From Synechococcus sp. MEDNS5 (GTDB taxonomy: Bacteria > Cyanobacteriota > Cyanobacteriia > PCC-6307 > Cyanobiaceae): DNA of 64,000 bases. A program made the translations under genes and the position numbers. The DNA lies in the NCBI RefSeq assembly GCF_014279875.1, contig NZ_CP047952.1, forward strand, positions 1,426,001-1,490,000, given 5' to 3'. Positions 37,731 to 47,400 of this stretch are shown piece after piece; the first letter of the stretch is position 1, and each line of letters starts with the position of its first letter. The notes beneath the pieces were generated by a model. It ran no database searches. It had not been told where the DNA came from and was given only the letters and a program-made list of their open reading frames with translations.

Positions 37731-37975
37731 GAGCGATCACCATGCCCGAGAAGACAGGCACTGGGGTAGCCAAGAGTGCGCCACTCGCCGCAGCTTGTCT
37801 GAACTTCAAGCCCGATCCCCTGCTCAGAAGCTGAAGGGGAGCGTCCCTGCCTTTCACACCAACGACTGGCAGCCGCCTCCGCAGCAGCGATCGATTCATA
37901 CGGCGCATCCAGCACTGGATGGGGGCTGCCGTCCAGTGATACCAATCGATACAGGGGGCGTCTGGAGTCGGGCAC
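37709..37975 (-). CDS. Hypothetical protein
   Basis: About 88 residues; family not recognised. The body begins LYRLVSLDGSPHPVLDAPYE, followed by a helix and three cysteines (RWCERQG, QTSCGEW, SACLLG). GTG at 37975 starts just ahead of the apparent domain; ATGs at 38029 and 38083 would lengthen it. The stop codon lies in the loop of a plus-strand terminator, so the last codons are antisense to it. Confidence 0.5.
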   Translation of the reverse strand: MPDSRRPLYRLVSLDGSPHPVLDAPYESIAAAEAAASRWCERQGRSPSASEQGIGLEVQTSCGEWRTLGYPSACLLGHGDRSKKTGAP

Positions 37976-38060
37976 TATTCCACTTTCGCAACTGTCACCA
38001 GTGTTCCATGCTTCCGAAGGGTGCGCCATCCCGGAAGCCGACTCCATCCACCCCAACGCC

Positions 38061-38522
38061 ATGACGAGCCACGTTCTCACCAACGCCTACGAGGCCCTGC
38101 TGAGCTGCGCCCCAGCCCCCCTCTTCCAGAAGGCCAGAGACCTTTATCTCAAGAAATACGCCCTGGATGGCCGCAAGAGCGAAAGCCCCTTACGCCTGTT
38201 TGTGGCCAGCGAAAGTCTCAACGAAACCATCAACCCCGACCCAGAGGCACCACCCCATGGACGCATTGCCCGCCTCGAAGCCAGAACCGAGGAGCTGGCC
38301 TTGGTCCACTGGCAGAACCCTGAACCTGCCGATCACAACGCTGTGGAGCGCTACCTGCGCGAAACCTGGGATCTCACCGACATTTCACTCCACTCCTGCG
38401 AGGACCCATGGTTTCGAGATGGTGGCCACCAGCAGCGCCTGACACTCCCCGCCCCCCTGAACTGGATGCGGGAAGCCCGTTACCAGGACGTCCAAAAAAC
38501 TCTGCAGGATGAAAACCCATGA
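38061..38522 (+). CDS. Conserved hypothetical protein
   Basis: 153-residue soluble protein, no family recognised. It begins SHVLTNAYEALLSCAPAPLF, has LYLKKYALDGRKSESPLRLF and a Trp-rich middle (LALVHWQNPEP, LRETWDLTDISLHSC), and ends in charged residues. ATG 38061 is used; the frame is open from 38001, but that part is not convincing. Divergent from the 88-residue hypothetical gene. Confidence 0.65.
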   Translation: MTSHVLTNAYEALLSCAPAPLFQKARDLYLKKYALDGRKSESPLRLFVASESLNETINPDPEAPPHGRIARLEARTEELALVHWQNPEPADHNAVERYLRETWDLTDISLHSCEDPWFRDGGHQQRLTLPAPLNWMREARYQDVQKTLQDENP

Positions 38523-38590
38523 AAAGCTGAAAGCCAACGCACGGACGCGCGAGCCTGGCTAAGCCGGAATTAAGTCTCAGTGGATCAAAG

Positions 38591-38797
38591 ATGAGAACTT
38601 CCCTCCCGGAGCGCTACGTCCTGCGCCACAGGGGCAGCGGACAGTATCTGCGCGTTAATGACCAAAGCCAGCAGATCGAGGCGATCGAAAGCCCCGAGTC
38701 CGCTTGGAATTTCCACAGCCATGAAGGGGCCATCACCCATGCCCTCTGGATCGGCGAAGTGCATGGTCAGACCCCTGATGTGGTGAAGATGCGCTGA
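38591..38797 (+). CDS. Small hypothetical protein
   Basis: 68-residue protein beginning MRTSLPERYVLRHRGSG. It is rich in His, Arg and Glu and contains ESAWNFHSHEGAITHALWIG. No known family. ATG start, 69 bp after the previous plus-strand gene; it converges with the ferredoxin 13 bp away. Accepted as coding because the product is ordinary in composition and fits the gap; moderate doubt. Confidence 0.5.
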   Translation: MRTSLPERYVLRHRGSGQYLRVNDQSQQIEAIESPESAWNFHSHEGAITHALWIGEVHGQTPDVVKMR

Positions 38798-38810
38798 GCA
38801 ATCAGCGCGA

Positions 38811-39092
38811 TCAGAGCTCGTCTTCGACCTCAGGCTTGATGGTGCAATCAGCCATGGGATAGCTGACGCAGAGCAGGGCGTAACCATTCCCCATCTGCTC
38901 ATCATCCAGGAAGCTTTGATCAGACTGATCAACGCTTCCGCTCAACACCTTGCCGGCGCAGGTGCTGCAGGCACCGGCTCGGCAGGAATAAGGAAGGTCG
39001 ACACCCTGCTCTTCTGCGGCATCAAGGATGTATTGATCGTCTGCGCAGGAAAAACTCTTTCCGCCTTCAAGAGTGATGGTGAAAGATGCCAT
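38811..39092 (-). CDS. petF: [2Fe-2S] plant-type ferredoxin
   Basis: 93-residue ferredoxin, an electron carrier on the acceptor side of photosystem I. The cluster ligands are Cys37, Cys42 and Cys45 in [13 protein letters not shown] and Cys75 in [10 protein letters not shown]. Acidic overall with a typical C-terminal EVEDEL. An extra cysteine (Cys16) is unusual but not a ligand. It may be the main PetF or one of several paralogues; petH, its partner, lies elsewhere in the window. ATG start. Confidence 0.93.
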   Translation of the reverse strand: MASFTITLEGGKSFSCADDQYILDAAEEQGVDLPYSCRAGACSTCAGKVLSGSVDQSDQSFLDDEQMGNGYALLCVSYPMADCTIKPEVEDEL

Positions 39093-39427
39093 GGGATTTC
39101 AAGCAATCAATTCTTTGGTAGTGATCTATGGCGCAGATATCAGCCCTGCGTGCGTGATCCCTGACTGATGCAGGTTCAACGCTGGCCGACCAGGTCTTCC
39201 CACGTCAAGAACTGACGACTGTCCACCTGATCTGTGGATGAAGTTCGTTGATCGCGGGCGGGGACCAGGGCCTCGTCGCAACACTCAACTGCTGTCTCTG
39301 CCCGGTGACCTCTCGACCATTCGTTCCAGAACGACATCTCAAGCTTTATTCCTGAGACCAGCATTGAGTTTCTGCTTCGAAATATCCGTGTCCAGGGCTA
39401 CCTGAGAAGGTGCACAGGGGCACAAAA
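39093..39427. other. Intergenic stretch without a supported gene
   Basis: 335 bases between the ferredoxin start and the Nif11 gene stop. It must hold the ferredoxin promoter (minus strand), but I see no clear -35/-10 pair. A 62-codon minus-strand frame (39176-39364) has atypical composition and no family resemblance, and I do not count it as a gene. No strong hairpin or repeat seen. Confidence 0.6.
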
Positions 39428-39673
39428 TCAACCCTGAATGAAATGGCGCAATCGCCTTGAGTCTTCAGCCATCCTGCGCTGCAACTCAGCCGACGGGGCG
39501 TCAGCTTCTTCCCTGGCCTGGGCTGAGAAAACATCCTCATCAGTGATATGGAATCCATGCCCACGAGCGAGCTCGATCAGAGCCTCAACCGACAGGGGCT
39601 CGGCCAAGCTGGCCGCCAGAGCCGCGTCGGTTTCACGCAGGCGTAGGAAGGCATCAAGATCTTGGAGCGACAT
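39428..39673 (-). CDS. Nif11-family (leader-like) small protein
   Basis: 81-residue protein with a Nif11 domain: SLQDLDAFLRLRETDAALAA, then EALIELARGHGFHITDEDVF. In marine picocyanobacteria Nif11-type leaders precede lanthipeptide (prochlorosin) cores. Here there is no Gly-Gly cleavage site and no cysteine, so no core peptide, and no LanM-type synthetase is in the window. It is more likely a stand-alone Nif11 protein of unknown role. ATG start. Confidence 0.82.
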   Translation of the reverse strand: MSLQDLDAFLRLRETDAALAASLAEPLSVEALIELARGHGFHITDEDVFSAQAREEADAPSAELQRRMAEDSRRLRHFIQG

Positions 39674-39745
39674 TCGCTGCTGATGTTGAGGCCCACCATT
39701 CCATCACCGCACGGTGTTAAGACTGCTTCAACCCAGTTCAGATCC

Positions 39746-39880
39746 ATGGCGATCCAACGCCTGACCTCGGTGCTGCTCGGAGCTGCCGGCACGTTTCTGC
39801 CGCCCGTTGAAGGCGACGGAATCAGCGATTCGAACTCCACAGGGTTCGGGTACGGAATTTCCGTTCAAAGCTGCAACTAG
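39746..39880 (+). CDS. Possible small exported peptide
   Basis: A 44-codon frame starting ATG at 39746, with a short hydrophobic segment (LTSVLLGAAGTFLPP) and a Ser/Gly-rich tail ending QSCN. The frame is open further up to 39662. No homologue recalled; it fits the gap between the divergent Nif11 gene and the next gene. Low confidence. Confidence 0.25.
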   Translation: MAIQRLTSVLLGAAGTFLPPVEGDGISDSNSTGFGYGISVQSCN

Positions 39881-39895
39881 AGGCTGCTCAACAAC

Positions 39896-40285
39896 ATGCG
39901 TGAGCGACTCCTGCTCCTGATTCCAGTCACAGGCTTCAGCTGTTTGCTGGTGTTATTCGTTGTGCTCTGGCAAGCCAGCCAACACCAAAACATCCGATTG
40001 CAGGGCCTCACGAATCGCGTGAAAGACCTGGAACAACGCGAAGAAGTGAACAGCCGGCAGCTCTTGGAGCAGCAGCTGGGCGTGTTGAAGACCCGTCAAC
40101 AGAAGCTGCAAACAGACATCCAGAGCCTGCAGAGCTTTCAGAATGAATACGCCAAACGGGAGGCACGCCTGCTGGAGACCCTCAGGCAAGACGCCACCCT
40201 TCCATCCACGCCGGAGGGGATATCGGCCGACGAGTCAGCGATCCCCAATCCCGTCATAACGAATCCATCAGCCCCTAGCCCTTGA
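39896..40285 (+). CDS. Hypothetical membrane-anchored coiled-coil protein
   Basis: 129 residues: an N-terminal membrane segment (LLLLIPVTGFSCLLVLFVVL, about 5-24), then a Gln/Glu/Leu-rich coiled coil (about 33-100) and a Ser/Pro-rich tail. No named family. Such single-pass coiled coils are often envelope scaffolds, but nothing specific is shown. ATG start; the 3' end overlaps the convergent permease by 11 bp. Confidence 0.6.
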   Translation: MRERLLLLIPVTGFSCLLVLFVVLWQASQHQNIRLQGLTNRVKDLEQREEVNSRQLLEQQLGVLKTRQQKLQTDIQSLQSFQNEYAKREARLLETLRQDATLPSTPEGISADESAIPNPVITNPSAPSP

Positions 40286-41135
40286 CCGCATCACCACTGG
40301 CGCTGGGAAGGATAAAGCGCTGAAGCAGCACGAACAGGATCAGAACAGGAAGGATTGACACCACTGACCCTGCCGCGACGATGCGCCAGTCGAGCGAGAA
40401 GCTGCTGGCGAGCTGCTGGAGCCCGAGGGGCAGGGTGAACAACTGGGGATCATCAAGGATCACCAAAGGCCAGAGGAAATCGCTCCAGGTTCCGATGAAC
40501 ACAAACATCGCCAACGTGATCAGGTCGGCCCGGGCCGCTGGAATCATCACGTTCCACCATTCCCCCAGCTTGCTGCAGCCATCGATGCGAGCGGCCTCTT
40601 CCAGTTCCACCGGCACGCCCAGAAAGCTTTGACGCAGAAGGTAGAGACCAAAGGCCGTTGCAGCCTGGGGAATCACAAGAGCCAGAAGGGTGTTTCTCAG
40701 ACCCAGCTGCACCATCAGCAGATACAGCGGAATCATCACCACCTGGAAAGGGATGAGGATGGTGGCGACCACTAGGCCCAGAACCAGTCCCCGTCCTGCA
40801 AATTGCATGCGCGCCAGGGGATAGGCCGCCAGCGAGCAGAACAGAAGATTGGCCACCACAGCCACCAGGCTCACGATGGTGCTGTTCAGAAGGTATTGAC
40901 CGAGAGGGTTGTTCTGGAACAGCCGCACGTAGGCGTCGAGGCTTGGTTGAGCCGGAAGCAACGCCGGGGGGCTGGTGAAGATGTCCTCGGCGGGGCCCTT
41001 CAGCGACGTGCTCACGAGCCACAGCAGCGGCACCAGCACCACCAAAGCCAGCAGGATCAGCAACAGAAGCTGAAGCACCGAGCGCAGCGTGATGCGGTCC
41101 TTCGCCGGGACAGCGCGGGTCTGGTGACGGGCCAT
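40275..41135 (-). CDS. Carbohydrate ABC transporter permease (MalG-type)
   Basis: Inner-membrane permease of a CUT1 sugar ABC transporter, about 286 residues with six membrane segments. The EAA loop that contacts the ATPase reads VELEEAARIDGCSKLGEWW. The best-known cyanobacterial relatives are the glucosylglycerol/sucrose GgtD proteins; the solute here is not known. No binding protein, second permease or ATPase is in the window. ATG 41135, just after the leuA stop (frame opens at 41174 inside leuA), so probably cotranscribed with leuA. Confidence 0.88.
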   Translation of the reverse strand: MARHQTRAVPAKDRITLRSVLQLLLLILLALVVLVPLLWLVSTSLKGPAEDIFTSPPALLPAQPSLDAYVRLFQNNPLGQYLLNSTIVSLVAVVANLLFCSLAAYPLARMQFAGRGLVLGLVVATILIPFQVVMIPLYLLMVQLGLRNTLLALVIPQAATAFGLYLLRQSFLGVPVELEEAARIDGCSKLGEWWNVMIPAARADLITLAMFVFIGTWSDFLWPLVILDDPQLFTLPLGLQQLASSFSLDWRIVAAGSVVSILPVLILFVLLQRFILPSASGDAVKG

Positions 41136-41139
41136 CGGA

Positions 41140-42762
41140 TCAGAGGGTCGGGCTGGCATCCAAAGGAGTTGCATCCCGCTGGGGATGCAGGGCCGGGTTC
41201 AAGGCCCCGGCCACCAGGCGATTCAGGGCATTCACAAAGGCCTGAGCGGCGGCCACCACCACATCGGTGTCGGCAGCATGGCCGGAAAAGAGCTGACCGT
41301 CACGTCGCAACCGGATCGTGACCTCACCCATGGCATCGATGCCCTCGGTGACGGACTTCACCGAAAACTCAACCAGTTCGTTGGGTTCCCCGGCCAATGC
41401 ATTGAGGGCACGGCACACGGCATCCACAGGGCCAGTACCAATCGCCGCCTCACTCTGTTCTTGGCCCTCTTCATCCAGCAGGGTGACGGTGGCCGTGGGC
41501 TGCAGGTTGCTGCCGCAGCTCACCTGCACAGACTTGAGCTGATAGCGGGCATCGGGTTGCTGAACCTGCTCGCTCACGATCGCTTCGAGATCGCGATCGG
41601 TGATGTCGCGCTTGCGATCCGCCAACTCCTTGAACCGGGCGAACGCGTCGTCTAGGTCTTCACGGCTGAGGTTGTAGCCAAGCTCCTCGAGACGGGCACG
41701 CACCGCACTGCGGCCACTCAGCTTCCCGAGGGAGATCCGGTTGTCCGTGAGACCAACGGTGCGAGCATCAACGATCTCGTAGGTGAGGCGGTTTTTGAGA
41801 ACGCCATCCTGGTGAATGCCCGATTCATGGGCAAAGGCATTCGCTCCCACGATTGCCTTATTGGGCTGCACCACCATGCCGGTGAGATTGGAGACCAAGC
41901 GCGACGTCTTCGTGATCTCCTCGGTGCGCACACCCGTCAGGGGGGTGGGTGAGTCGTCCTCTCGGCCAAAGAAGGGATTGAAGTAGCGGCGGCGCACATG
42001 CAAGGCCATCACCAGCTCTTCAAGGGCCGCGTTACCGGCCCTTTCGCCGATGCCGTTGACCGTGCACTCCAGCTGGCGGGCCCCGTTTTTCACGGCCTCC
42101 AGGAAGTTGGCCACAGCCAAACCGAGATCGTTGTGGCCATGCACCGACAGCACTGCATCGCCGATGTTGGGCACGTGCTGGTCGATACCGGCAATCAAGG
42201 CGCCGAACTCGGCCGGTGTGGTGTAGCCCACTGTGTCGGGAATATTGATTGTGCTGGCGCCGGCAGCAATCGCCGCTTCGATCACCTCGTAGAGGAATTC
42301 GGGGTCACTGCGGCCGGCGTCTTCACAGGAGAACTCCACATCGTCAACGAGAGAGCGGGCGTAAGACACCATCTCGGGCACGATCGCCAACACTTCCTGA
42401 CGACTCTTGCGCAGTTTGTGTTCAAGGTGAATGTCGCTTGTGGCGATGAAGGTGTGAATGCGGCGGCGAGGGGCGGGGGCCACCGCATCAGCGCAGGCCT
42501 TGATGTCCCCACGGGAGGCGCGGGCCAGACCGCAAATGATCGGTCCTTGCTCTCCACCCACCTGCTGGGCAATGCGCTGAACGGCAGCGAAATCGCCAGG
42601 GCTGGCGAAGGGGAAGCCCGCTTCGATCACATCAACGCCAAGCCGCGCCAGCTGCTGGGCAATGGCCAGCTTTTCCTCAAGGTTGAGGCTGGCTCCTGGG
42701 GACTGTTCACCATCCCGAAGGGTGGTGTCGAAGATCAGAACGCGGCCTGGATCGTGGGCCAT
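41140..42762 (-). CDS. leuA: 2-isopropylmalate synthase
   Basis: First committed enzyme of leucine synthesis, condensing acetyl-CoA with 2-oxoisovalerate. 540 residues. The catalytic barrel shows [19 protein letters not shown] (metal-binding Asp, catalytic Arg) and [20 protein letters not shown] (HxH metal ligands), with AGNAALEEL after it; the C-terminal LeuA dimer regulatory domain, site of leucine feedback, follows from about residue 400. ATG start at 42762; divergent from the GH57 gene. Confidence 0.96.
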   Translation of the reverse strand: MAHDPGRVLIFDTTLRDGEQSPGASLNLEEKLAIAQQLARLGVDVIEAGFPFASPGDFAAVQRIAQQVGGEQGPIICGLARASRGDIKACADAVAPAPRRRIHTFIATSDIHLEHKLRKSRQEVLAIVPEMVSYARSLVDDVEFSCEDAGRSDPEFLYEVIEAAIAAGASTINIPDTVGYTTPAEFGALIAGIDQHVPNIGDAVLSVHGHNDLGLAVANFLEAVKNGARQLECTVNGIGERAGNAALEELVMALHVRRRYFNPFFGREDDSPTPLTGVRTEEITKTSRLVSNLTGMVVQPNKAIVGANAFAHESGIHQDGVLKNRLTYEIVDARTVGLTDNRISLGKLSGRSAVRARLEELGYNLSREDLDDAFARFKELADRKRDITDRDLEAIVSEQVQQPDARYQLKSVQVSCGSNLQPTATVTLLDEEGQEQSEAAIGTGPVDAVCRALNALAGEPNELVEFSVKSVTEGIDAMGEVTIRLRRDGQLFSGHAADTDVVVAAAQAFVNALNRLVAGALNPALHPQRDATPLDASPTL

Positions 42763-42886
42763 GGCAACAGCCTCGACGCGATTTAGTCGGAATGACTATG
42801 AGTTAGCCCACTTTAGGGGAGCGGACCTTGGAAAAACCAGGGAAATGGCCCTGATGCCGGGTACATTCGTCCCACTGCACAGGGGG

Positions 42887-44458
42887 ATGGTGGCCAACGG
42901 AGCTCTCGCGCTCGTTCTCCACGCCCACCTTCCTTACGTGCGCGGAGCTGCACCACAGTCCCTGGAAGAGGATTGGTTCTTTCAGGCACTGATCGAGTGC
43001 TACCTGCCGCTTCTGGACACCCTGGAGGCAGCGGCGGCCGATCCTTTGCAAGAGGCTCGGCTCACCATGGGCCTGTCGCCCACCCTGCTCTCGCTCCTGG
43101 CCGACCGCACCTTGCAATCCCGGTTTCCCGCCTGGGTTGAGGCCAGGCTGACGCTGCTGAAGGAAGCACCCGAGGATCGACAGGAAGCTGCTGAAGACCT
43201 CGGCCTGTTGTTTCAGAAACACCTGAGGGCATGGAAAGCCTGCGAAGGCGACCTCATCGGCCGCTTCGCGGCTCTGCAGAGCAAGGGCGTTCTCGACCTG
43301 CTCACCTGCGGAGCCACCCATGGCTATCTGCCCCTGCTGCGGGAACACCCAGAAACCGTGCGCGCCCAGCTGCGCACGGCCGTACGGGAACACCACCGCC
43401 TGATCGGCGAGCGACCGCTGGGGATCTGGCTGCCGGAATGCGCTTATTACGAGGGCCTGGACCGCTGGATGCGGGATGCCGGCTTGCGCTACGCGGTGCT
43501 TGATGGCCATGGCCTGCTCCACGCACAGCCACGTCCGCGCTACGGGGTCTATGCCCCGATCGTGAGCCGGCAAGGCGTGGCCTTCTTCGGGCGCGACAGC
43601 GATGCCACCCTGCCGGTGTGGTCAGCAAGGGACGGCTACCCCGGGGATCCCCTGTACCGGGAATTCCACCGTGATCTGGGTTGGGATCTGCCCGCAGAAC
43701 AGATCGAGGCCCATGGCCTACCCACGGGACGCCCTCTGGGGCTCAAGCTGCATCGAGTGAGCGATCCGAGCGGGGGGCTTGATGGCAAATGCCCTTATCA
43801 ACCGGAGAAAGCACGCCAACGAACGCAGGAGCATGCCAAGCACTTTTTGCAGGGTCGGCGGGAACAACTTGAGCGGTTGCAGGCGGGCATGGCCACCGAG
43901 CCACTGCTGGTGGCACCGTTTGATGCCGAACTATTTGGCCACTGGTGGTTTGAGGGTCCGCACTTTCTGCGGGAGCTCTTCCGTCAAGGGCCTGCAGAAG
44001 GCGTGCGCTTCACTAGCCTGCGCGGAGTCTTGGCCAGCACCCCAAACCTGCAGCTGTGTGCACCGTGCCCATCCAGCTGGGGAAGGGGAGGATTTCACGA
44101 TTACTGGCTCAATGAAACCAATGCCTGGATCATCCCTGAATGGAGCCGAGCCGGACGGGCCATGGTGGAGCGCTGCAGCCGCGGCGTGGGCAGCGAAACC
44201 GATCTGAGGCTGCTCCATCAGGCGGGCCGAGAGCTCCTATTGGCCCAGTCATCCGATTGGAGCTTCATTCTGCGGGCCGGCACCACCACCGAACTCGCCA
44301 AAGACAGGATCGAGCGCCACCTCGAACGCTTCTGGCGGCTAATGTCAGCTATCGACAGGCATGAAGACCTGCCTGAGCATTGGCTGGAGGACGTAGAAGC
44401 CGAGGATGCTGTTTTCCCCTTAATTCAGCCAGCCGACTGGGTCAGCGTGGCCAGCTGA
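42887..44458 (+). CDS. GH57 1,4-alpha-glucan branching enzyme
   Basis: Glycoside hydrolase family 57 protein, about 523 residues, matching the branching-enzyme subgroup, which adds alpha-1,6 branches to glycogen. It starts ALALVLHAHLPYVRG; the putative nucleophile Glu is in LGIWLPECAYYEGLDRW and the acid/base Asp in LLVAPFDAELFGHWWFEG. The C-terminal DUF1957 region is present. The start is uncertain: ATG 42887 puts the family N-terminus first; ATG 42845 and 42854 are also open. It converges on the autotransporter with 11 bp between stops. Confidence 0.87.
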   Translation: MVANGALALVLHAHLPYVRGAAPQSLEEDWFFQALIECYLPLLDTLEAAAADPLQEARLTMGLSPTLLSLLADRTLQSRFPAWVEARLTLLKEAPEDRQEAAEDLGLLFQKHLRAWKACEGDLIGRFAALQSKGVLDLLTCGATHGYLPLLREHPETVRAQLRTAVREHHRLIGERPLGIWLPECAYYEGLDRWMRDAGLRYAVLDGHGLLHAQPRPRYGVYAPIVSRQGVAFFGRDSDATLPVWSARDGYPGDPLYREFHRDLGWDLPAEQIEAHGLPTGRPLGLKLHRVSDPSGGLDGKCPYQPEKARQRTQEHAKHFLQGRREQLERLQAGMATEPLLVAPFDAELFGHWWFEGPHFLRELFRQGPAEGVRFTSLRGVLASTPNLQLCAPCPSSWGRGGFHDYWLNETNAWIIPEWSRAGRAMVERCSRGVGSETDLRLLHQAGRELLLAQSSDWSFILRAGTTTELAKDRIERHLERFWRLMSAIDRHEDLPEHWLEDVEAEDAVFPLIQPADWVSVAS

Positions 44459-44469
44459 AAAGCAACCAA

Positions 44470-47400
44470 TCAGAACTGCCACTCAAAGCCACCAGAGGCT
44501 CGGTAGTCAGTCCCTCTCGCACCTCCCCAGGCTTCGATGCCACCACGGAGATACACCTTGTAGGAGCTGCTGTTGACGTTGGCGATGGTGTAGTCCAGAC
44601 CGCCTTCAACCAACACTCCATTGGTGTCCTTATTGGCAGACTTGATAGTCGCCTCCTTGTTGGTGAAGCGATACCCCAAGGTTTGATCACTGAGGTTGCC
44701 GCTCCAGTCACCCAGCCAACCCACACGCAGTGAAGGCACGAGTTGAGAGGTCTCACCTGTGTTGATCGGATAGGAGAACTTCATCGCCAGGTCGGTTTGC
44801 ACGTACGTGGTCGAGCGCTCCTTGTAGGTGAGGTTCAGCTGACCAGCACCGCTCTCAGTGAACTGGTGCTCGTTGTTGAAGCTCCAGGTGGTAGTGAACT
44901 GGGGTTCGAGAACGAACTTGCCTGCCTCAAAGGGAGCACCGATCCGGAAGGCCAAGCCATAGCTAGTGGCACTCTTGTCACCTGAAGCAGTGTCATCACC
45001 CAACTGATCTGTGATTTCAATGATCTCCCGCTTCTGGTTGCCACTGAATCCAGTGGCACTGAACAGACCCTGGATATAGAAATTGTCGGACCAGTAGTCA
45101 GCCTTCACGCCTCCACCCCAACCATCGGAGTTCCAAGAACCACCACCGGCCAGCGCGTTCTGCTGAATCAGGTTGATGTTGCCGTAGTTGGCAAAGGCAC
45201 CAATCTGGAAGTTGTCAGTGACTGAGACGTCAACGCCCAGCACACCGCCACCAGCGTTGACGTAATAGGGGTTGTAGAAGTTGTCGTTGTAGCTGTCATT
45301 GTCATCACCACCAAAGCCACGGAACCAAGCCCTCACCCCGTCACGGCGTGCATATTGAGCAGTCAGTGAGGTGTCTTCGATGAAACCAGAGGCTTCCAAT
45401 GACTCAATCGTGGTTTCGCCAGTGACCTCTGCCTGGGCAATGGCTTGATCCAGAGCCTGTTGCGCCTGCTGATCAGACAGCTCACCACTCTTGCTCCAAA
45501 GACCACGCACTGGAGGTGCTGATTCTTCCATCACCTCCTCCTGCTCCACCACGGTCTCTTGAACAACCACTGGGTCAAACTGACGGAGGGGGAGGCGTTC
45601 AAACACAACATCCGTCAGCAGGTTGTTGTAGGTCGCAATCCCACGACCAGCGCCGTCAATATTGCGTGGAGCTAAACCTGAAACAATTAACTTGGCAAGG
45701 GTGCCATAGCTGATGATAGGAAGATCAATGTTTTCTAGTACATCGTCTAAGATTTCATCCACAGTTTCCGAACCAGCGCCTCCATCTTGAATAATTTCAA
45801 CCAAGTCCTGCTCGGCTTGATCCAGGCCAAGGTCAGGTTCACTTGGGTCTAGATCATCCAAACCGTCAATAATTTCAGAAGCTGGCTTGACATCAACTTG
45901 AACATTCAGACTGCCTTCGATCAAGTAGACCTCAAAATTGGCAGTTCCTTGAATTCCATTTGCATCACCAAGGCCCGAAAATTCACCAACCTCTCCGTCA
46001 TAATTCAAAGTTGCATTAGCAGCCAACTCGTTCATTTCCGATTGACTGGTCTCGGGCACATCAAGAATGAGATAGGTGCCTTCCGGATCTGTTGTCGAGC
46101 CTGCCTGGATGACCAACTGACCAGGATCCTTACCTTCAGTTGGGGTATAGACAAAAGAGCGAGCCTTCAAAGGCGCACTATCTTTATCTGAAATATCGGC
46201 AAAGATGACACCACCAGTCATCACAACATCTTGAAAAATACTTGTGCCGGAATCCGTCAGCCGCATGATTCCGCCTTCGATTGTCATCGTTCCGATACCT
46301 GCAGCAGCATAATCACCGTCATAATCCCAAGAGCCAGACCTTTGACTAGCCCGCTCAAAATTACGAATTTTATTCACCTTGAATTCATTAATCACATCAC
46401 CTGTAGAGCCAAACACAACCTCATCAACATCGCCCGATCTGCTGCCACCATCAATGTAGCCAGCACCAGAAATATTGGAATTTGTAATCACCACATCATT
46501 ACCATCACCCATCAATATACTTCCGCTTTGAAGCAGCTTGGAGCCCACATTTGAGCCCGAAGGCAACGCAATCGCACCATAGTTCACAAGGCGATCATCA
46601 CCACTACCAAAGTCGAGATCTCCATAAGCACTCAAGGATCCCGTCGACTCAACACTCAAGCTGTCGTTACCAGGCCCAAACTCAACTTTTCCCCAAATCT
46701 CAGCAGGCTTGGCTGAACGCCCATTACCACGAACGACAATTTGATCATCACCCTGACTGCCAGTGATCGCGATATAAGAAAAGCCAGCTCCAGCTGCACT
46801 ATTTTCCCAACGGCAACCGTATCCACCAGGATTCTTTGTCGTACCACATGATGCACTACCAAAACCTAATGAATTACGATAGGCCACCACAGCAGGGCCA
46901 ACAAGAGTCACCTTATTTAAATCACTTACATCACCAGAATCAGATTCCCTCTTCGAACCAAGAGCAATCCAATCATCGACAACACCCGAACCAATCCATT
47001 CACCATCAGCTTGCAGCGTCAATTCATCACTGCCTTTCCCCAAAGTAATCGGACCACGCAGACCGCCACTAGAAACAATAGTGTCATCACCGCCTGCCAT
47101 ATTGACCGAGCCACGAACATATCCTCGGTTAACCAAAAGATCATTCCCACCCTCAAATTTAAGATTTACAGTGTAGTTTCGGGAAAGATCAGAATCTTCG
47201 GGCAACACATCATTCACTTCACTAGAAGCATCAGCACAAGTATTTTGACCCTTAAATCCATTATAACCACCTGCATCAGCTCCACTGGTCAAACAACCCA
47301 AATAGCCTTCGTTTAAAACAGTATCATCGCCATTCCCCAACTTAATGTCTAATGCGTTTCCCGTAGAAGCATCACCCGGACCGACGACAACGCCCTTGTT

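Noticed and set aside
37258-38064. A 268-codon plus-strand open frame
   Set aside because: It lies over the DUF77 gene and the 88-residue gene on the other strand, contains a strong terminator in its middle and shows no recognisable domain.
39176-39364. A 62-codon minus-strand frame between the ferredoxin and Nif11 genes
   Set aside because: No family resemblance, odd composition and no ribosome site; treated as non-coding.
41998-42786. A 262-codon plus-strand frame opposite leuA
   Set aside because: Antisense shadow of a clear leuA; no family features.
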